Shown: one piece after another, positions 21,438-31,681 of the stretch | Numbering within the stretch: position 1 is the stretch's first letter | Layout: each line of letters opens with the position of its first letter | Assembly (NCBI RefSeq): GCF_030464885.1 | Contig: NZ_JALPRJ010000025.1 | Location: 1 to 64,000, forward strand | Direction of reading: 5' to 3' | Length of the DNA: 64,000 bases | From: Caballeronia sp. SEWSISQ10-4 2 | GTDB taxonomy: Bacteria; Pseudomonadota; Gammaproteobacteria; Burkholderiales; Burkholderiaceae | Translations under genes and position numbers: made by a program | Notes under the pieces: generated by a model | Database searches by the model: none | Seen by the model: the letters and a program-made list of their open reading frames with translations, nothing else | Told to the model about the DNA's origin: nothing

Positions 21438-22340
21438 CTAAAGGCTTTCGCGGCGGGTACCCGCGAGACACACCCAGCCTTCGTGTTCCCGCCAGACGCC
21501 GATGTCGATCCAGCGCGCATAGACCGCCGCCACTTCGTCGGCCTGGCGAGCCAGAATGCCCGACAGCGCGATCTGTCCGCCCGGTTTCACGCGTGCCGAG
21601 AGCATCGATGCCATCAGCTTGAGCGGGTTCGACAGAATGTTCGCCACCACGATATCGAATTGCCCTTCTTCAAGATCGGCAGGCAGGCCGTACGTGACCT
21701 CGGCGCGATTACGCTCACTATTTTGACGCGCGGATTCGACGGCTTGAGGATCGATGTCGATACCGATCACCGGGTCCGCACCACATTTCTTCGCCAGGAT
21801 CGCGAGGATGCCGGAACCGCAACCGTAATCGAGTACGGATTGGTTTTGCGAAACCGACTGCTCGAGCCATTCCATGCAAAGGCGCGTGGTCGGATGGCTG
21901 CCGGTGCCGAACGCCAGGCCCGGATCGAGTTCGAGCACGAGCGCGTCCGGATCGGGTGCTGCGTGCCAGGACGGCACGACCCAGATGCGCTTGCCGATAG
22001 GAATAGGGTCGAACTGGGATTGCGTGAGGCGCACCCAGTCCTGGTCCTCGACGTCGCGCAGCGCGAAGGCCGGCGTGTCCTTCAAGCCGATTTCATTCGC
22101 CGCGGCCGCCAGTAGCACGGCGGGGTCGGCGTCGTCGGCGAGAAGGGCGACGACGCGCGAGCGGTTCCACGCCTTCTGGTCCGGCGTGAGGCCGGGTTCG
22201 CCGAATAGCGGTTGCTCGTCGGGGGTATCGGCGTCGGCATCTTCCACCGATACCGACAGCGCGCCCAACTCCAGCAGCGCATCCGACAATGCCTCCGCGT
22301 GTTCCCGGTCCAGCTCGGCGATCAATTCCCGGTAGCTCAT
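21438..22340 (-). CDS. prmA: Ribosomal protein L11 methyltransferase
   Basis: A 300-residue SAM-dependent methyltransferase that trimethylates ribosomal protein L11. An N-terminal substrate-recognition domain (1-100) precedes the Rossmann domain with [15 protein letters not shown] (motif I) and [13 protein letters not shown], and [11 protein letters not shown] as the NPP-like motif IV variant. Family members more often show NIL.NPL, so this is normal. The ATG at 22340 matches the conserved [10 protein letters not shown] start. The gene starts ten bases after accC ends. Confidence 0.94.
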   Translation of the reverse strand: MSYRELIAELDREHAEALSDALLELGALSVSVEDADADTPDEQPLFGEPGLTPDQKAWNRSRVVALLADDADPAVLLAAAANEIGLKDTPAFALRDVEDQDWVRLTQSQFDPIPIGKRIWVVPSWHAAPDPDALVLELDPGLAFGTGSHPTTRLCMEWLEQSVSQNQSVLDYGCGSGILAILAKKCGADPVIGIDIDPQAVESARQNSERNRAEVTYGLPADLEEGQFDIVVANILSNPLKLMASMLSARVKPGGQIALSGILARQADEVAAVYARWIDIGVWREHEGWVCLAGTRRESL

Positions 22341-22350
22341 TTCCAAACCT

Positions 22351-23733
22351 TTACTGTGCTGCGTCTTCCGCGGCGACGGCGGCTGCCGCCTTGCGCGCGG
22401 CGAGCTTGTTTTCGAGGTAGTGAATACTCGTGCCGCCCTCGACGAACTTCGCATCGATCATCATCTCGCGATGCAGCGGGATGTTGGTCGAGATGCCTTC
22501 CACGACCATCTCCGACAACGCAATGCGCATGCGGTTGATCGCCTGCTCGCGCGTCGCGCCGTACGAGATCAGCTTGCCGATCATCGAATCGTAGTTCGGT
22601 GGCACGAAATAGCCGTTGTACGCATGCGAATCGACGCGAATTCCAGGACCGCCCGGCGAATGCCACGACGTGAGACGTCCCGGCGACGGCGTGAACTTGA
22701 ACGGATCTTCTGCGTTGATCCGGCATTCGATGGCGTGACCGCGAAACACGATGTCTTTCTGGCGGAACGCGAGCTTTTCGCCGGCAGCAATACGAATCTG
22801 TTCCTGCACGATATCCACGCCGGTGATCAGCTCCGTCACCGGATGTTCGACCTGCACGCGCGTGTTCATTTCGATGAAATAGAACTCGTTATTTTCGTAC
22901 AGGAACTCGAACGTACCCGCGCCGAGATAACCCATCTTCTTGCAGGCATCGGCGCAACGATCGCCAATCCGCTCGATCAAGCGTCGCGCAATACCCGGCG
23001 CCGGCGCTTCTTCAATCACCTTCTGGTGACGGCGCTGCATGGAGCAATCGCGTTCACCGAGCCAGATCGCGTTACGGAACGAATCGGCGAGAATCTGGAT
23101 TTCGATGTGCCGCGGGTTCTCCAGGAATTTCTCCATGTAGACCTGCGGATTGCCGAACGCGCGGCCGGCTTCTTCGCGGGTCATGTTCACCGCGTTCACC
23201 AGCGCCGCTTCCGTGTGCACCACGCGCATGCCGCGACCACCGCCGCCGCCTGCCGCCTTGATGATCACCGGATAACCCACAGCGCGCGCAATCTTCACGA
23301 TTTCCTTCGGATCGTCGGGCAACGCGCCTTCCGAACCCGGCACGCACGGCACGCCGGTCTTGATCATCGTTTGCTTGGCGGAGACTTTGTCGCCCATCAA
23401 GCGGATGGTTTCCGGACGCGGTCCGATGAACGTGAAGCCGGATTGCTCGACGCGCTCCGCAAAGTCCGCGTTCTCCGACAAGAAACCGTAGCCGGGGTGA
23501 ATCGCTTCGGCGTCGGTGACTTCGGCCGCGCTGATCAGCGCCGGCATGTTGAGGTAACTGAGATTGGACGGAGCCGGTCCGATACACACGGCTTCATCGG
23601 CCAATTTCACGTACTTGGCTTCTTTATCGGCTTCCGAATAGACGATGACCGTCTTGACGCCTAGTTCGCGGCACGCGCGCTGGATTCGAAGCGCGATTTC
23701 ACCACGGTTCGCAATGAGGATTTTTTCAAACAT
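22351..23733 (-). CDS. accC: Acetyl-CoA carboxylase, biotin carboxylase subunit
   Basis: A 460-residue ATP-grasp enzyme that carboxylates the biotin on AccB, the first half-reaction of acetyl-CoA carboxylase in fatty acid synthesis. [17 protein letters not shown] opens the biotin carboxylase N domain; the Gly-rich [12 protein letters not shown] loop near 159-170 binds [17 protein letters not shown] near 288-301 carries active-site residues. An in-frame ATG six codons upstream (23751) is possible, but MFEK is the usual start. It follows accB with a 175-bp gap. Confidence 0.96.
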   Translation of the reverse strand: MFEKILIANRGEIALRIQRACRELGVKTVIVYSEADKEAKYVKLADEAVCIGPAPSNLSYLNMPALISAAEVTDAEAIHPGYGFLSENADFAERVEQSGFTFIGPRPETIRLMGDKVSAKQTMIKTGVPCVPGSEGALPDDPKEIVKIARAVGYPVIIKAAGGGGGRGMRVVHTEAALVNAVNMTREEAGRAFGNPQVYMEKFLENPRHIEIQILADSFRNAIWLGERDCSMQRRHQKVIEEAPAPGIARRLIERIGDRCADACKKMGYLGAGTFEFLYENNEFYFIEMNTRVQVEHPVTELITGVDIVQEQIRIAAGEKLAFRQKDIVFRGHAIECRINAEDPFKFTPSPGRLTSWHSPGGPGIRVDSHAYNGYFVPPNYDSMIGKLISYGATREQAINRMRIALSEMVVEGISTNIPLHREMMIDAKFVEGGTSIHYLENKLAARKAAAAVAAEDAAQ

Positions 23734-23908
23734 AGCAAGGTTTCGACTCATCGATGGATCGCCTGGACGGTTGCCCGTGGCGGTCCTGGGAGATCGGTGG
23801 CGCGTCTCGCCGGTTAGTCAAACTAATCAGGCGAGTGCCCGAGTGCTGCGGCCACCGGCCAGGCGCATCACAACTGAACGCGCTCATGTCCGGCGGAATC
23901 GCTGGAAA

Positions 23909-24394
23909 TCAATCGCCGATCACGAACAGCGGCTGACCGTACTCGACGGCCTGGCCGTTCTCGACCAGGATTTCCTTCACGACGCCCGACTTGTCCGACT
24001 CGATTTCATTGAGTAACTTCATTGCTTCGATAATGCACAGCGTCTGGCCTTCTTTCACCGTGTCGCCGACTTGTACGAACGCGTCGGCGCCCGGCGACGG
24101 CGCGCGGTAGAACGAGCCGACCATCGGCGACGTCACGATGTGACCTTGCGGCACGACAGCTACCGGCGTAGCCGGCGCGCTGGCTGCTGCGCCGCCGTTG
24201 CCTGCGTCGCCCGGCGGGCCGTATTGCGGTGCTTGCTGCATGGGGCCTTGCGGCATGTACTGCGGAGCCTGCATGTAGACCGGCGCGGCATTCTTGACGA
24301 TGCGAACCTTGCCTTCGCCTTCGGTGACTTCCAGCTCCGAGATGCCGGATTCCGAGACGAGGTCGATGAGAGTTTTAAGTTTACGAAGGTCCAT
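23909..24394 (-). CDS. accB: Acetyl-CoA carboxylase, biotin carboxyl carrier protein
   Basis: The 161-residue biotin carrier of acetyl-CoA carboxylase. The N-terminal dimerisation segment ([17 protein letters not shown]) is joined by an Ala/Pro/Gln-rich flexible linker (40-85) to the biotinyl domain, whose biotinylated Lys126 lies in [11 protein letters not shown]. The thumb region is present. AAAGGGGA precedes the ATG at 24394. It is in the standard aroQ-accB-accC order. Confidence 0.96.
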   Translation of the reverse strand: MDLRKLKTLIDLVSESGISELEVTEGEGKVRIVKNAAPVYMQAPQYMPQGPMQQAPQYGPPGDAGNGGAAASAPATPVAVVPQGHIVTSPMVGSFYRAPSPGADAFVQVGDTVKEGQTLCIIEAMKLLNEIESDKSGVVKEILVENGQAVEYGQPLFVIGD

Positions 24395-24549
24395 CGAAAA
24401 TTCCCCTTTCAATGCTTGGTGACCGGAAGCATTTTTCCGGTGCTTGACTTGGTTTTGGGTGCCGCCGACGGGAGCATTGTCCGATGCTGCAGACGCAGGC
24501 TCCGCATCACGTCGTGCGAGCAGTTCAATTGCTTCGAGCGGATCGCGAC

Positions 24550-25014
24550 TCAAGCGCGTGACTTTGCAGCAGGATTCAAAGCAACACGCTCGAGTGCAAA
24601 ATCGAGCGCGTACAGATAGCCTTTCCAGCCCAGGCCACAGATCACGGCTTCGGCGAGATCGGAGAAATAGGAGTGATGCCGAAAAGCTTCCCGCTTGTGC
24701 ACGTTCGACAAATGAATCTCGACGAACGGCAGCGCCACGCCCGCGAGGGCATCGCGGATCGCGACGCTCGTGTGCGTGTAGGCCGCGGGATTGATCAGCA
24801 CGAAGTCCACCTGTTCGGTCCGCGCTTGCTGAATGCGGTCGACGATCGCGCCTTCATGATTGCTCTGGAACGACGACAATTCCGCGCCAGCCGCCTGTGC
24901 CTTCTCTGCCAGCGCCCGATCGATTTCTGCGAGCGTCACCCGGCCGTAGACGTCCGGCTCGCGGGTGCCAAGCAGATTAAGATTTGGGCCGTGCAGCACC
25001 AGCAGTCGTGACAT
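24550..25014 (-). CDS. aroQ: 3-dehydroquinate dehydratase, type II
   Basis: A 154-residue dodecameric-type enzyme of the shikimate pathway, converting 3-dehydroquinate to 3-dehydroshikimate. [13 protein letters not shown], the catalytic Tyr23 in [16 protein letters not shown] and [11 protein letters not shown] with the catalytic His are all present. The C-terminus carries a short Arg/Ala-rich extension. It heads the aroQ-accBC-prmA run. The other shikimate gene in the window, aroE, is 6 kb away on the other strand. Confidence 0.95.
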   Translation of the reverse strand: MSRLLVLHGPNLNLLGTREPDVYGRVTLAEIDRALAEKAQAAGAELSSFQSNHEGAIVDRIQQARTEQVDFVLINPAAYTHTSVAIRDALAGVALPFVEIHLSNVHKREAFRHHSYFSDLAEAVICGLGWKGYLYALDFALERVALNPAAKSRA

Positions 25015-25082
25015 AGTGGCTTTGGTTTGTGCGGAGTTGGGCGCACTTTAGCGCCCTTTAGAGAATTTTGTCTAGTTTTACG

Positions 25083-25118
25083 GCCTGCCCGACGCCCCGA
25101 TCAGGGAGTCGGGCAGGC
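25083..25118 (-). terminator. Hairpin after the TlpA-like gene
   Basis: Long stem GCCTGCCCGAC with its complement GTCGGGCAGGC, plus inner pairing. On the minus strand the tail is GCCGTAAAACTAG, so the T run is weak. It would separate the TlpA-like unit from aroQ. Confidence 0.55.
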
Positions 25119-25217
25119 GGAACAAGCGCATTTTGCACGTATTTTCGTGCAAAGTTTCTTGAAATGACGGTATCTCCCCGCGATTCGTATCGATTTTTGC
25201 GCGGTTAAACAGGCGTC

Positions 25218-25769
25218 TTACAAGGCGTCGAGCGTCGCTTTCAGCTCTTTTGGATCGACTTCGCCGAGTTTTGTCGAGCGAATTACACCCTTCGCGTCGA
25301 TAACCACGGTGAACGGCAAGGCGCCCGCGTTATTGCCGAAACTGCGGGCGAGGTCCGCGCCGCCAAAGCCCGCGATATAAATCGGGTAATCGACCGGCAC
25401 CTTCTGGAGGAACGCGTTCACGTTTTTCTCGGAATCGACGCCGAGACCCACGAACGCGATGCCTTTTTTCTCGTATTCACGATGAAGCGCGGCGAGCGTC
25501 GGCATTTCCTTCACGCACGGGCCGCACCATGACGCCCAGAAGTTCACCACGACGGGCTTGCCCTTGAACGCGGCGAGCGCTTGCTGCGTGCCGGTAGCAG
25601 CTTGCAGTTGTGCTTTCCAGAGTTCATCGACGGCGTTCCCGCTCGCTTTGGAGGTGAGCACCGCCGCTTCGCTGGTTTCGCCGCCCATCATCAGATGGCT
25701 GGCGTAGAAGCCGCCCCCGGTCGCCGCCATGGCGACGACAAGGGCAGCAACAATGCGCATGGAATTCAT
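25218..25769 (-). CDS. TlpA-like thioredoxin-fold thiol-disulfide protein
   Basis: A 183-residue membrane-anchored redox protein. A single N-terminal hydrophobic segment (IVAALVVAMAATGGGFYASHL) acts as anchor or uncleaved signal, putting the thioredoxin domain in the periplasm. The active site is WASWCGPCVKEMP (Cys82, Cys85), with a cis-Pro in GALPFTVVID. Such proteins reduce periplasmic thiols, for example in cytochrome c maturation; the partner here is not identified. The start overlaps the end of the upstream gene (ATGA). Confidence 0.87.
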   Translation of the reverse strand: MNSMRIVAALVVAMAATGGGFYASHLMMGGETSEAAVLTSKASGNAVDELWKAQLQAATGTQQALAAFKGKPVVVNFWASWCGPCVKEMPTLAALHREYEKKGIAFVGLGVDSEKNVNAFLQKVPVDYPIYIAGFGGADLARSFGNNAGALPFTVVIDAKGVIRSTKLGEVDPKELKATLDAL

Positions 25770-26410
25770 AGTGAGGTAGCAGGTGTTGGCGGTTCGTCGA
25801 GCAATGCGCGTACGGCGGCAGCGCTGGCTCGCGCGAGCTTGCCCCGGCCGTCCGCGCGCACGGCGCCGCGCAGGTCGTTGGTGTCGTAGAGCGCGATGTG
25901 GATGCCCATTGGTTCTTCGTCGCGTGAGGGGCGCATCAGGAAGCTCAAGGTTTCGACGTAACCGCGCCCGGCAAAATGCCGTGTCTCCGACACATCGTAT
26001 TGAACGTTCGCGTTCAGCAGGTAAATAGCGACTTCCTTCGGGTTGTCGCAGAAACACTGCAGATGAATGTCCGAATGCTCGCCCGCCGTGCCATTCAGCA
26101 CCGCGCCGGTGAGATACGGATTGAAGGGCTGGAGCCGCTGCATCCATTCAAGCGCCACTTCACGCATGCGTCGCAGGACGGCTGGCTGGCTCTCGCTTTG
26201 AAAAATTGCCTGGTACTCGCGGATTTCTTCTTCGATCTGGCCGTTATCCGGCAGCCATTCGCCGCCCACGCGCGTCTCACCGACCACCTGGCGCGCTGCC
26301 TTGCGCTTGGCGGTGGAGTAGTCGAGCCCGTCTTCAGCGATCATCCGCGCCGCCGCGATGGCAATTTCTTCGCGCACGCGCAGCGGATCGAAATGTGATT
26401 TGCGAATCAT
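25766..26410 (-). CDS. Conserved hypothetical protein, nucleotidyltransferase-like
   Basis: A 214-residue cytoplasmic protein well conserved in Burkholderiaceae and located between mpl and a TlpA-like gene. The middle (GAVLNGTAGEHSDIHLQCFCDNPKEV) looks like the GT/GS...D.D-type core of nucleotidyltransferases with D in SDIHL, and the N-terminal part is helical and Glu/Arg-rich. Some databases carry the misleading name UDP-N-acetylmuramate-alanine ligase, which is probably copied from the neighbour mpl. I assign no function. It is divergent from mpl with about 170 bp between. Confidence 0.7.
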   Translation of the reverse strand: MIRKSHFDPLRVREEIAIAAARMIAEDGLDYSTAKRKAARQVVGETRVGGEWLPDNGQIEEEIREYQAIFQSESQPAVLRRMREVALEWMQRLQPFNPYLTGAVLNGTAGEHSDIHLQCFCDNPKEVAIYLLNANVQYDVSETRHFAGRGYVETLSFLMRPSRDEEPMGIHIALYDTNDLRGAVRADGRGKLARASAAAVRALLDEPPTPATSL

Positions 26411-26580
26411 GGCGGAATGATACCGGAGATAGGTTTTCGTTCGCACTCGGGGGTGGGCTCGGCCCGGCCGTCGGCAAAAATCCCCGCCCATGCGTCGGTT
26501 ACAATGTACCGCTCCGGGCGCCGGAATACTTCACTCATTCCCCCCGTGCTAACGGCCCTCCCGCCACGAACACACGCTTT

Positions 26581-27981
26581 ATGCACATTCACATCCTCGG
26601 TATCTGCGGCACATTCATGGGTGGCCTCGCGGTCCTCGCCCGCGAAGCGGGTCACCGCGTCACCGGCTGCGACGCAGGCGTCTATCCGCCAATGAGCACC
26701 CAGCTCGAAGCGCAGGGCATCGAGTTGATCGAAGGTTACGGCGTCGAGCAAATCGCGCTCGAACCGGATCTGTACGTAGTGGGCAATGTCGTGACGCGCG
26801 GCAATCCCCTGATGGAAGCCATCCTCGATCGCGGCCTGCCATACACGTCCGGCCCGCAATGGCTCGGCGAGCACGTGCTGAACGGCAAATGGGTGCTCGC
26901 GGTCGCCGGCACGCACGGCAAGACCACCACGAGTTCCATGCTGACGTGGCTGCTGGAAGATGCCGGCATGAATCCGGGATTCCTGATCGGCGGCGTGCCG
27001 CTGAATTTCGGCATCTCAGCACGGCTCACGGACTCAAGCTTCTTCGTGATCGAAGCCGACGAATACGACACGGCCTTCTTCGATAAACGCTCCAAGTTCG
27101 TCCATTACCGGCCGCGCACCGCCGTGCTGAACAACCTCGAATTCGATCACGCCGATATTTTCCCGGATCTCGCCGCTATCGAGACCCAATTTCATCATCT
27201 GGTGCGCACCGTGCCCGGCGTCGGACGGATCGTGACGAACGGGCGCGAAGCCGCGCTAGAACGCGTGCTGACACGCGGTTGCTGGTCGGGCGTCGAGCGC
27301 TTCGGCGTGCAGGGCGGCTGGGAAGCGCTGCCTGCCAGCGAAGGCGTTGCCGTTGACGAGCAGTTCGCCGTGTACTGGGAAGGCGAGCGCCTGGGCGTGG
27401 TCGACTGGCAAGTGCAAGGCGAGCACAATCGAATGAATGCGCTGGCGGCGATCGCAGCGGCGCGTTCGGTGGGCGTTCCACCCGTGCAGGCGACGCAATC
27501 ACTGAGCACGTTCAGGAATGTGAAACGCCGGATGGAAGTGAAGGGCAGCGTGGACGGCGTGAGCGTCTACGACGACTTCGCACATCACCCCACAGCAATC
27601 GAAACGACGGTAGCGGGCTTGCGCACGCGCATCGGCGGAAATAGCCGCATTCTGGCCGTTCTCGAACCGCGTTCGAACACGATGAAACTCGGCACCATGA
27701 AAGCGCAATTGCCAGCCAGTCTCGCCGACGCCGACCTGGTTTTCGGCTACGGCGCGCACGAAGGCCGCGACAAGCTCGGCTGGGACCTGCAAGCGGCGCT
27801 GGCGCCGCTCGGCGACAAAGCCCAGGCCTTCAACGACCTCGGGTTGCTCGTCAATGCGGTCGCTGCCGCAGCGCGGCCGGGCGATCACGTGCTGGTGATG
27901 AGCAACGGCGGTTTCGGCGGCGTTCATCAGAAGCTACTCGACGCACTGTCGGCGCGGCCGGCCACCAAGGAGGGGGCGTGA
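26581..27981 (+). CDS. mpl: UDP-N-acetylmuramate:L-Ala-gamma-D-Glu-meso-DAP ligase
   Basis: Mpl reattaches the recycled tripeptide L-Ala-gamma-D-Glu-meso-DAP to UDP-MurNAc in the cytoplasm, so it works downstream of AmpD in wall recycling. The 466-residue Mur-ligase begins with HIHILGICGTFMGGLAVLA, has the ATP-binding AGTHGKTTTSSML near residues 111-123, and EADEYDTAFFDKRSKF near 158-173, all typical of Mpl rather than MurC. The ATG at 26581 begins the conserved MHIHILG. The next gene starts within its stop (GTGA). Confidence 0.95.
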   Translation: MHIHILGICGTFMGGLAVLAREAGHRVTGCDAGVYPPMSTQLEAQGIELIEGYGVEQIALEPDLYVVGNVVTRGNPLMEAILDRGLPYTSGPQWLGEHVLNGKWVLAVAGTHGKTTTSSMLTWLLEDAGMNPGFLIGGVPLNFGISARLTDSSFFVIEADEYDTAFFDKRSKFVHYRPRTAVLNNLEFDHADIFPDLAAIETQFHHLVRTVPGVGRIVTNGREAALERVLTRGCWSGVERFGVQGGWEALPASEGVAVDEQFAVYWEGERLGVVDWQVQGEHNRMNALAAIAAARSVGVPPVQATQSLSTFRNVKRRMEVKGSVDGVSVYDDFAHHPTAIETTVAGLRTRIGGNSRILAVLEPRSNTMKLGTMKAQLPASLADADLVFGYGAHEGRDKLGWDLQAALAPLGDKAQAFNDLGLLVNAVAAAARPGDHVLVMSNGGFGGVHQKLLDALSARPATKEGA

Positions 27982-28565
27982 TTCTCTATCTGCACGGCTT
28001 TCGGTCATCGCCACAATCGTTCAAGGCGCGTGTGATGCGCGCGCGGCTCGAAGAACTGGGACTGGTCGGCGAGTGGCAGTGTCCGACGTTGCCGGTGTCG
28101 CCGAAAGAAGCCATCGCGCTCGCCGAAACGCTCGCCGCGCAGGCCCCTGAGGACGAGATCACGGTGATCGGCAGCTCGCTTGGTGGGTTCTACGCCACCT
28201 GGCTCGCTGAAAAACATGGCTGGCGCGCAGTGCTGCTGAATCCGGCGGTCGTGCCGCAAAAGGATCTGAGCTGCTATCTCGGCGAACAGCCGTTGTGGCA
28301 TGGCGGCGGCAGTATTGTGGTCGAGCCGCGTCATATCGATGAACTGCGCGCGCTTTCCGTCGCGTCGATCACGCGGCCGGAGCGCTACTATCTGATCGCG
28401 GCGACCGGCGACGAAGTGCTCGACTATCGCACCATGCTCGCGCATTACCCGGACGTGCGGACCACGCTGATCCAGGGCAGCGATCACGCAATCAGCGACT
28501 TTCCCAGTTATCTGGATCAGGTGCTCGCGTTCTGCGCAGCGCGGCCCCCCGCGGTAGCGGCCTGA
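27978..28565 (+). CDS. YqiA/YcfP-family alpha/beta-hydrolase (esterase)
   Basis: A 195-residue small alpha/beta-hydrolase. MILYLHGFRSSPQSFKA opens the domain; the nucleophile elbow is GSSLGGFYA (Ser near residue 70) and the catalytic His lies in QGSDHAISDF near 174. YqiA-type proteins have esterase activity on short acyl or CoA esters in vitro; the natural substrate is unknown. GTG start overlaps the mpl stop, so expression is coupled to mpl. Confidence 0.85.
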   Translation: MILYLHGFRSSPQSFKARVMRARLEELGLVGEWQCPTLPVSPKEAIALAETLAAQAPEDEITVIGSSLGGFYATWLAEKHGWRAVLLNPAVVPQKDLSCYLGEQPLWHGGGSIVVEPRHIDELRALSVASITRPERYYLIAATGDEVLDYRTMLAHYPDVRTTLIQGSDHAISDFPSYLDQVLAFCAARPPAVAA

Positions 28566-28666
28566 ATTCCCAAGCGCATCCATTTTTCGTTGGCTTGGCG
28601 CCTCAGCTACCGGGATGCAAACCCGACTGCACGCCACGTCGACCAACAGTCTTTCGAGAGTATTGA

Positions 28667-30766
28667 GTGAACGTTTTTTTTGAGGAATCGGGTAGTTTCA
28701 AGGCCGGCGCCGTTCTGTCCAAACAGAACGATGCGTTTCAGGTCGAGTTGCCGGGCGGACGGCGTGCAAAAGTGCGCGCGAAAGACGTATTGATCGAATT
28801 CGAGAAACCGAACGCAGCCGATCTGATGCAACAGGCCGACACCATCGCGCAGGGCATCGACCTCGATTTCCTGTGGGAATGCGCGCCGGAAGAGGAATTC
28901 CCGTTCGCGGAATTGGGCGCCGATTATTTCGGCGATAAATTCGGCGCGACCGAACGCGCCGCGCTCGTGTTGCGCATGCATGGTTCGCCGGTGTATTTCC
29001 GCCGCAAAGGCCGCGGGCAATATCAGCGCGCGCCGCAGGAACAGTTGCAAATGGCGCTGGCCGGGCTCGAAAAGAAACGCCAGCTGGCGCTGGTGCAGGC
29101 GGGTTACGAAGCGGAACTGGTCGCGGGCAAATTGCCCGAGGCGCTCGCCGGCAAGGCGATCGGTTTGCTGACGAAGCCGGATAAGAACTCCATCGAATAT
29201 AAGGCGCTCGAGGCGGCTGCCGCCCAGCGCGGGATTTCTCAAGCGCGGCTGATGCTGGAAGTCGGCGGGATTGCGTCTGCGCGGGCGCTGCACGAAGCGC
29301 GTTTCCTGTCTGAGTTTTTCCCGCACGGCACGGGCTTCGCTGCCGTCACTGTGCCGCCGTTGCCCGACGATCTGCCGGAAGCGGACGTGGAAGCGTTTTC
29401 CATCGATGACGTCACCACGACGGAAATCGACGACGCATTCTCCGTCCAGCATCTCACCGATGGCCGCGTGCGCGTTGGTATTCACATCGCGGCGCCGGCG
29501 CTGGGGATCACGCGCGGCGACATGATCGATGCAATCGCGCGCACGCGGCTTTCCACCGTCTACATGCCCGGCGACAAGATCACGATGCTGCCGGACAGCG
29601 TCGTGGAAGCGTTCACGCTGGCTGAAGGCGGATTGCGGCCGGCGTTGTCGCTGTACATCATCGTGAATCGCGAAACGCAGGAGATCGTGGCGACCGAAAC
29701 GCGCGCCGAGCGTGTCTTCGTGAAGAACAATCTTCGGCACAACCATCTGGACGAACACGTCACGGAAGAGTCGCTCGGGGCGGGCAGCGGCGAGTATCCG
29801 CACAAGGATGACATCGCGGTGCTGTGGCCGCTCGCGCAGGCGCTGTTCGAAAAGCGTCAGGAAGCGCGCGCGGGTTACGGCCTGCGGCGCGAAGTGCAGC
29901 GCAACAACGACTTCAACTTCTACGTGGAAGGCGAGCACATCACGATCAAGCCGCGTCGACGCGGATCGCCGCTCGATCTGATCGTCGCCGAGCTTGCGAT
30001 TCTCGCGAATTCATCGTGGGGCGCGTTTCTCAACGATCACAGCGTGCCGGGGATTTACCGGTCGCAGCGCGGGTTTGGCGCGCCGGGACCGAAGCGCACG
30101 CGCATGCAGACCACACCCGCACCGCACGAAGGCTTGGGCGTCGCGCAATATGCGTGGAGCACGTCGCCGCTGCGCCGATACGTCGATCTGGTCAATCAAT
30201 GGCAATTGCTCGCGTGCGTGCGGCATGGCGTGACGGCTGCGCTGGTCGCGCCGTTCAAGCCGAAAGACGCTGATTTGTTCGCCGTCGTTCAGGGCTTCGA
30301 TGACCAGTATTCCGCGTACGCCGATCATCAACGGCGCATGGAGTATTTCTGGTGCCTGCGATGGTTGAAGCAGGAGAACAGGAAGCAGGTGGCGGCGTCG
30401 GTGGTGAAGGACGATCTCGTGCGTCTGGATGAAATTCCGCTGATGCTGCATGTGCCCGGGCTTGGCGTGCACGCGCGCGGAACGAAGGTGATGCTGGAGG
30501 TGATGAACCTCGATGAACTCACCGTCGAAGCGTCGTGCCGCTTGCTGCATGTGATCGATGCCCCTTCGGCCGCTTCGGCGCAAGAGGCTGACGCGCAACA
30601 GGAAGAGACGGAAGAAGAGTTGATCGAAACGGAAGATTTGAGCGCGGAAAGCGAAGCTGAGGCGCAGGCGGAAGCGACGGCTGAAGATGCTTCGACGGAA
30701 GCGCAAGCCTCTACGGATGAGCCGGCCGGCGAAAGCACGCCTGACACGACGGAGCCCACGCGATGA
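28667..30766 (+). CDS. RNase II family 3'-5' exoribonuclease
   Basis: A 699-residue RNB-domain protein that should degrade RNA from the 3' end. An N-terminal part of about 220 residues is unlike the classic cold-shock domains; the RNB core has SIDDVTTTEIDDAFS (catalytic Asp cluster, near 245-259) and later YAWSTSPLRRYVDLVNQ with the conserved Arg residues. The last 55 or so residues are a very acidic Glu/Asp/Ala/Thr tail, possibly a protein-interaction or spacer segment. The start is GTG. aroE starts inside its stop codon, so the two are coupled. Confidence 0.88.
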   Translation: MNVFFEESGSFKAGAVLSKQNDAFQVELPGGRRAKVRAKDVLIEFEKPNAADLMQQADTIAQGIDLDFLWECAPEEEFPFAELGADYFGDKFGATERAALVLRMHGSPVYFRRKGRGQYQRAPQEQLQMALAGLEKKRQLALVQAGYEAELVAGKLPEALAGKAIGLLTKPDKNSIEYKALEAAAAQRGISQARLMLEVGGIASARALHEARFLSEFFPHGTGFAAVTVPPLPDDLPEADVEAFSIDDVTTTEIDDAFSVQHLTDGRVRVGIHIAAPALGITRGDMIDAIARTRLSTVYMPGDKITMLPDSVVEAFTLAEGGLRPALSLYIIVNRETQEIVATETRAERVFVKNNLRHNHLDEHVTEESLGAGSGEYPHKDDIAVLWPLAQALFEKRQEARAGYGLRREVQRNNDFNFYVEGEHITIKPRRRGSPLDLIVAELAILANSSWGAFLNDHSVPGIYRSQRGFGAPGPKRTRMQTTPAPHEGLGVAQYAWSTSPLRRYVDLVNQWQLLACVRHGVTAALVAPFKPKDADLFAVVQGFDDQYSAYADHQRRMEYFWCLRWLKQENRKQVAASVVKDDLVRLDEIPLMLHVPGLGVHARGTKVMLEVMNLDELTVEASCRLLHVIDAPSAASAQEADAQQEETEEELIETEDLSAESEAEAQAEATAEDASTEAQASTDEPAGESTPDTTEPTR

Positions 30767-31632
30767 CTTCCGGTGCGCAACGTGAAGGCGTTGACCACTA
30801 TGCCGTGATCGGCAATCCGGTCGCGCACAGCAAATCGCCGTGGATTCATGCGCGTTTTGCCGAGCAGACGGGCGAAGCGATCGAGTACGGGCGCGTGCTT
30901 GGAACCATCGGCGCGTTCGCCGACGATGTCCGGGCGTTCGCCCAAGCGGGTGGTCGCGGCATGAACGTGACGGTGCCGTTCAAGCTCGACGCCCACGCTT
31001 TGGCCGATACCCTCACGCCGCGCGCAGCCGCGGCGGGCGCGGTCAACACGCTTCGTTTCGGCGATGCAGACGGCGTGCTCGGCGACAACACCGATGGCGT
31101 TGGCCTTGTGCGTGATATCGAAGGGAATCTGGGCGTTGGGTTAAAAGGCGCGCGCGTGCTGCTGCTGGGCGCGGGCGGCGCGGCGCGAGGCGTTGTGCTG
31201 CCGATGCTGGATTGCGGCGTGGCGGCGTTGACGATCGTGAACCGGACGGCGTCGAGGGCGCAGCAACTCGTCGACCATTTCTCCGATGCCGCCCGCGCCG
31301 CGCATGTGCGTTTCTCCGGCGGAGGTGCGGATGGCGTGGAAGCGGGCCCTTACGATGTCATCGTGAACGCGACGGCCGGCAGTCTCGACGACTCGCTGCC
31401 CGATTGCGACGACGGTTCGTTTGGCCCCGGCACGCTCGCCTACGACATGATGTACAGCGCCCAGCCGACGGTGTTCATGCGCCACGCGGAAAACCTCGGC
31501 GCGCGGTCGGCCGACGGTCTCGGAATGCTCGTCGAACAGGCGGCGGAATCGTTTTTCCTGTGGCGCGGGGTGCGCCCGGACAGCGGTTCGGTGCTGCGTG
31601 CGTTGCGGCTGGAGTTATCGACGAAGGTTTAG
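30763..31632 (+). CDS. aroE: Shikimate dehydrogenase (NADP+)
   Basis: A 289-residue enzyme that reduces 3-dehydroshikimate to shikimate in aromatic amino acid synthesis. Substrate-binding SKSPWIH and the catalytic Lys in NVTVPFK are in the N-domain; GDNTDGVG links the domains; the Rossmann motif [13 protein letters not shown] and NRTASRA (NADP-specific) follow. The ATG overlaps the exoribonuclease stop. mtgA follows after 49 bp. Confidence 0.95.
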   Translation: MTSGAQREGVDHYAVIGNPVAHSKSPWIHARFAEQTGEAIEYGRVLGTIGAFADDVRAFAQAGGRGMNVTVPFKLDAHALADTLTPRAAAAGAVNTLRFGDADGVLGDNTDGVGLVRDIEGNLGVGLKGARVLLLGAGGAARGVVLPMLDCGVAALTIVNRTASRAQQLVDHFSDAARAAHVRFSGGGADGVEAGPYDVIVNATAGSLDDSLPDCDDGSFGPGTLAYDMMYSAQPTVFMRHAENLGARSADGLGMLVEQAAESFFLWRGVRPDSGSVLRALRLELSTKV

Positions 31633-31681
31633 AAAAGCGCGTGGATCAGCGCGCCGTTCCGTTCCAAACAGAAGAAGCACG

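Noticed and set aside
25766..26410. Second Mur ligase (UDP-N-acetylmuramate-alanine ligase)
   Set aside because: At 214 residues with no GKT ATP motif it cannot be a Mur ligase; the name seems to be copied from the neighbour mpl.
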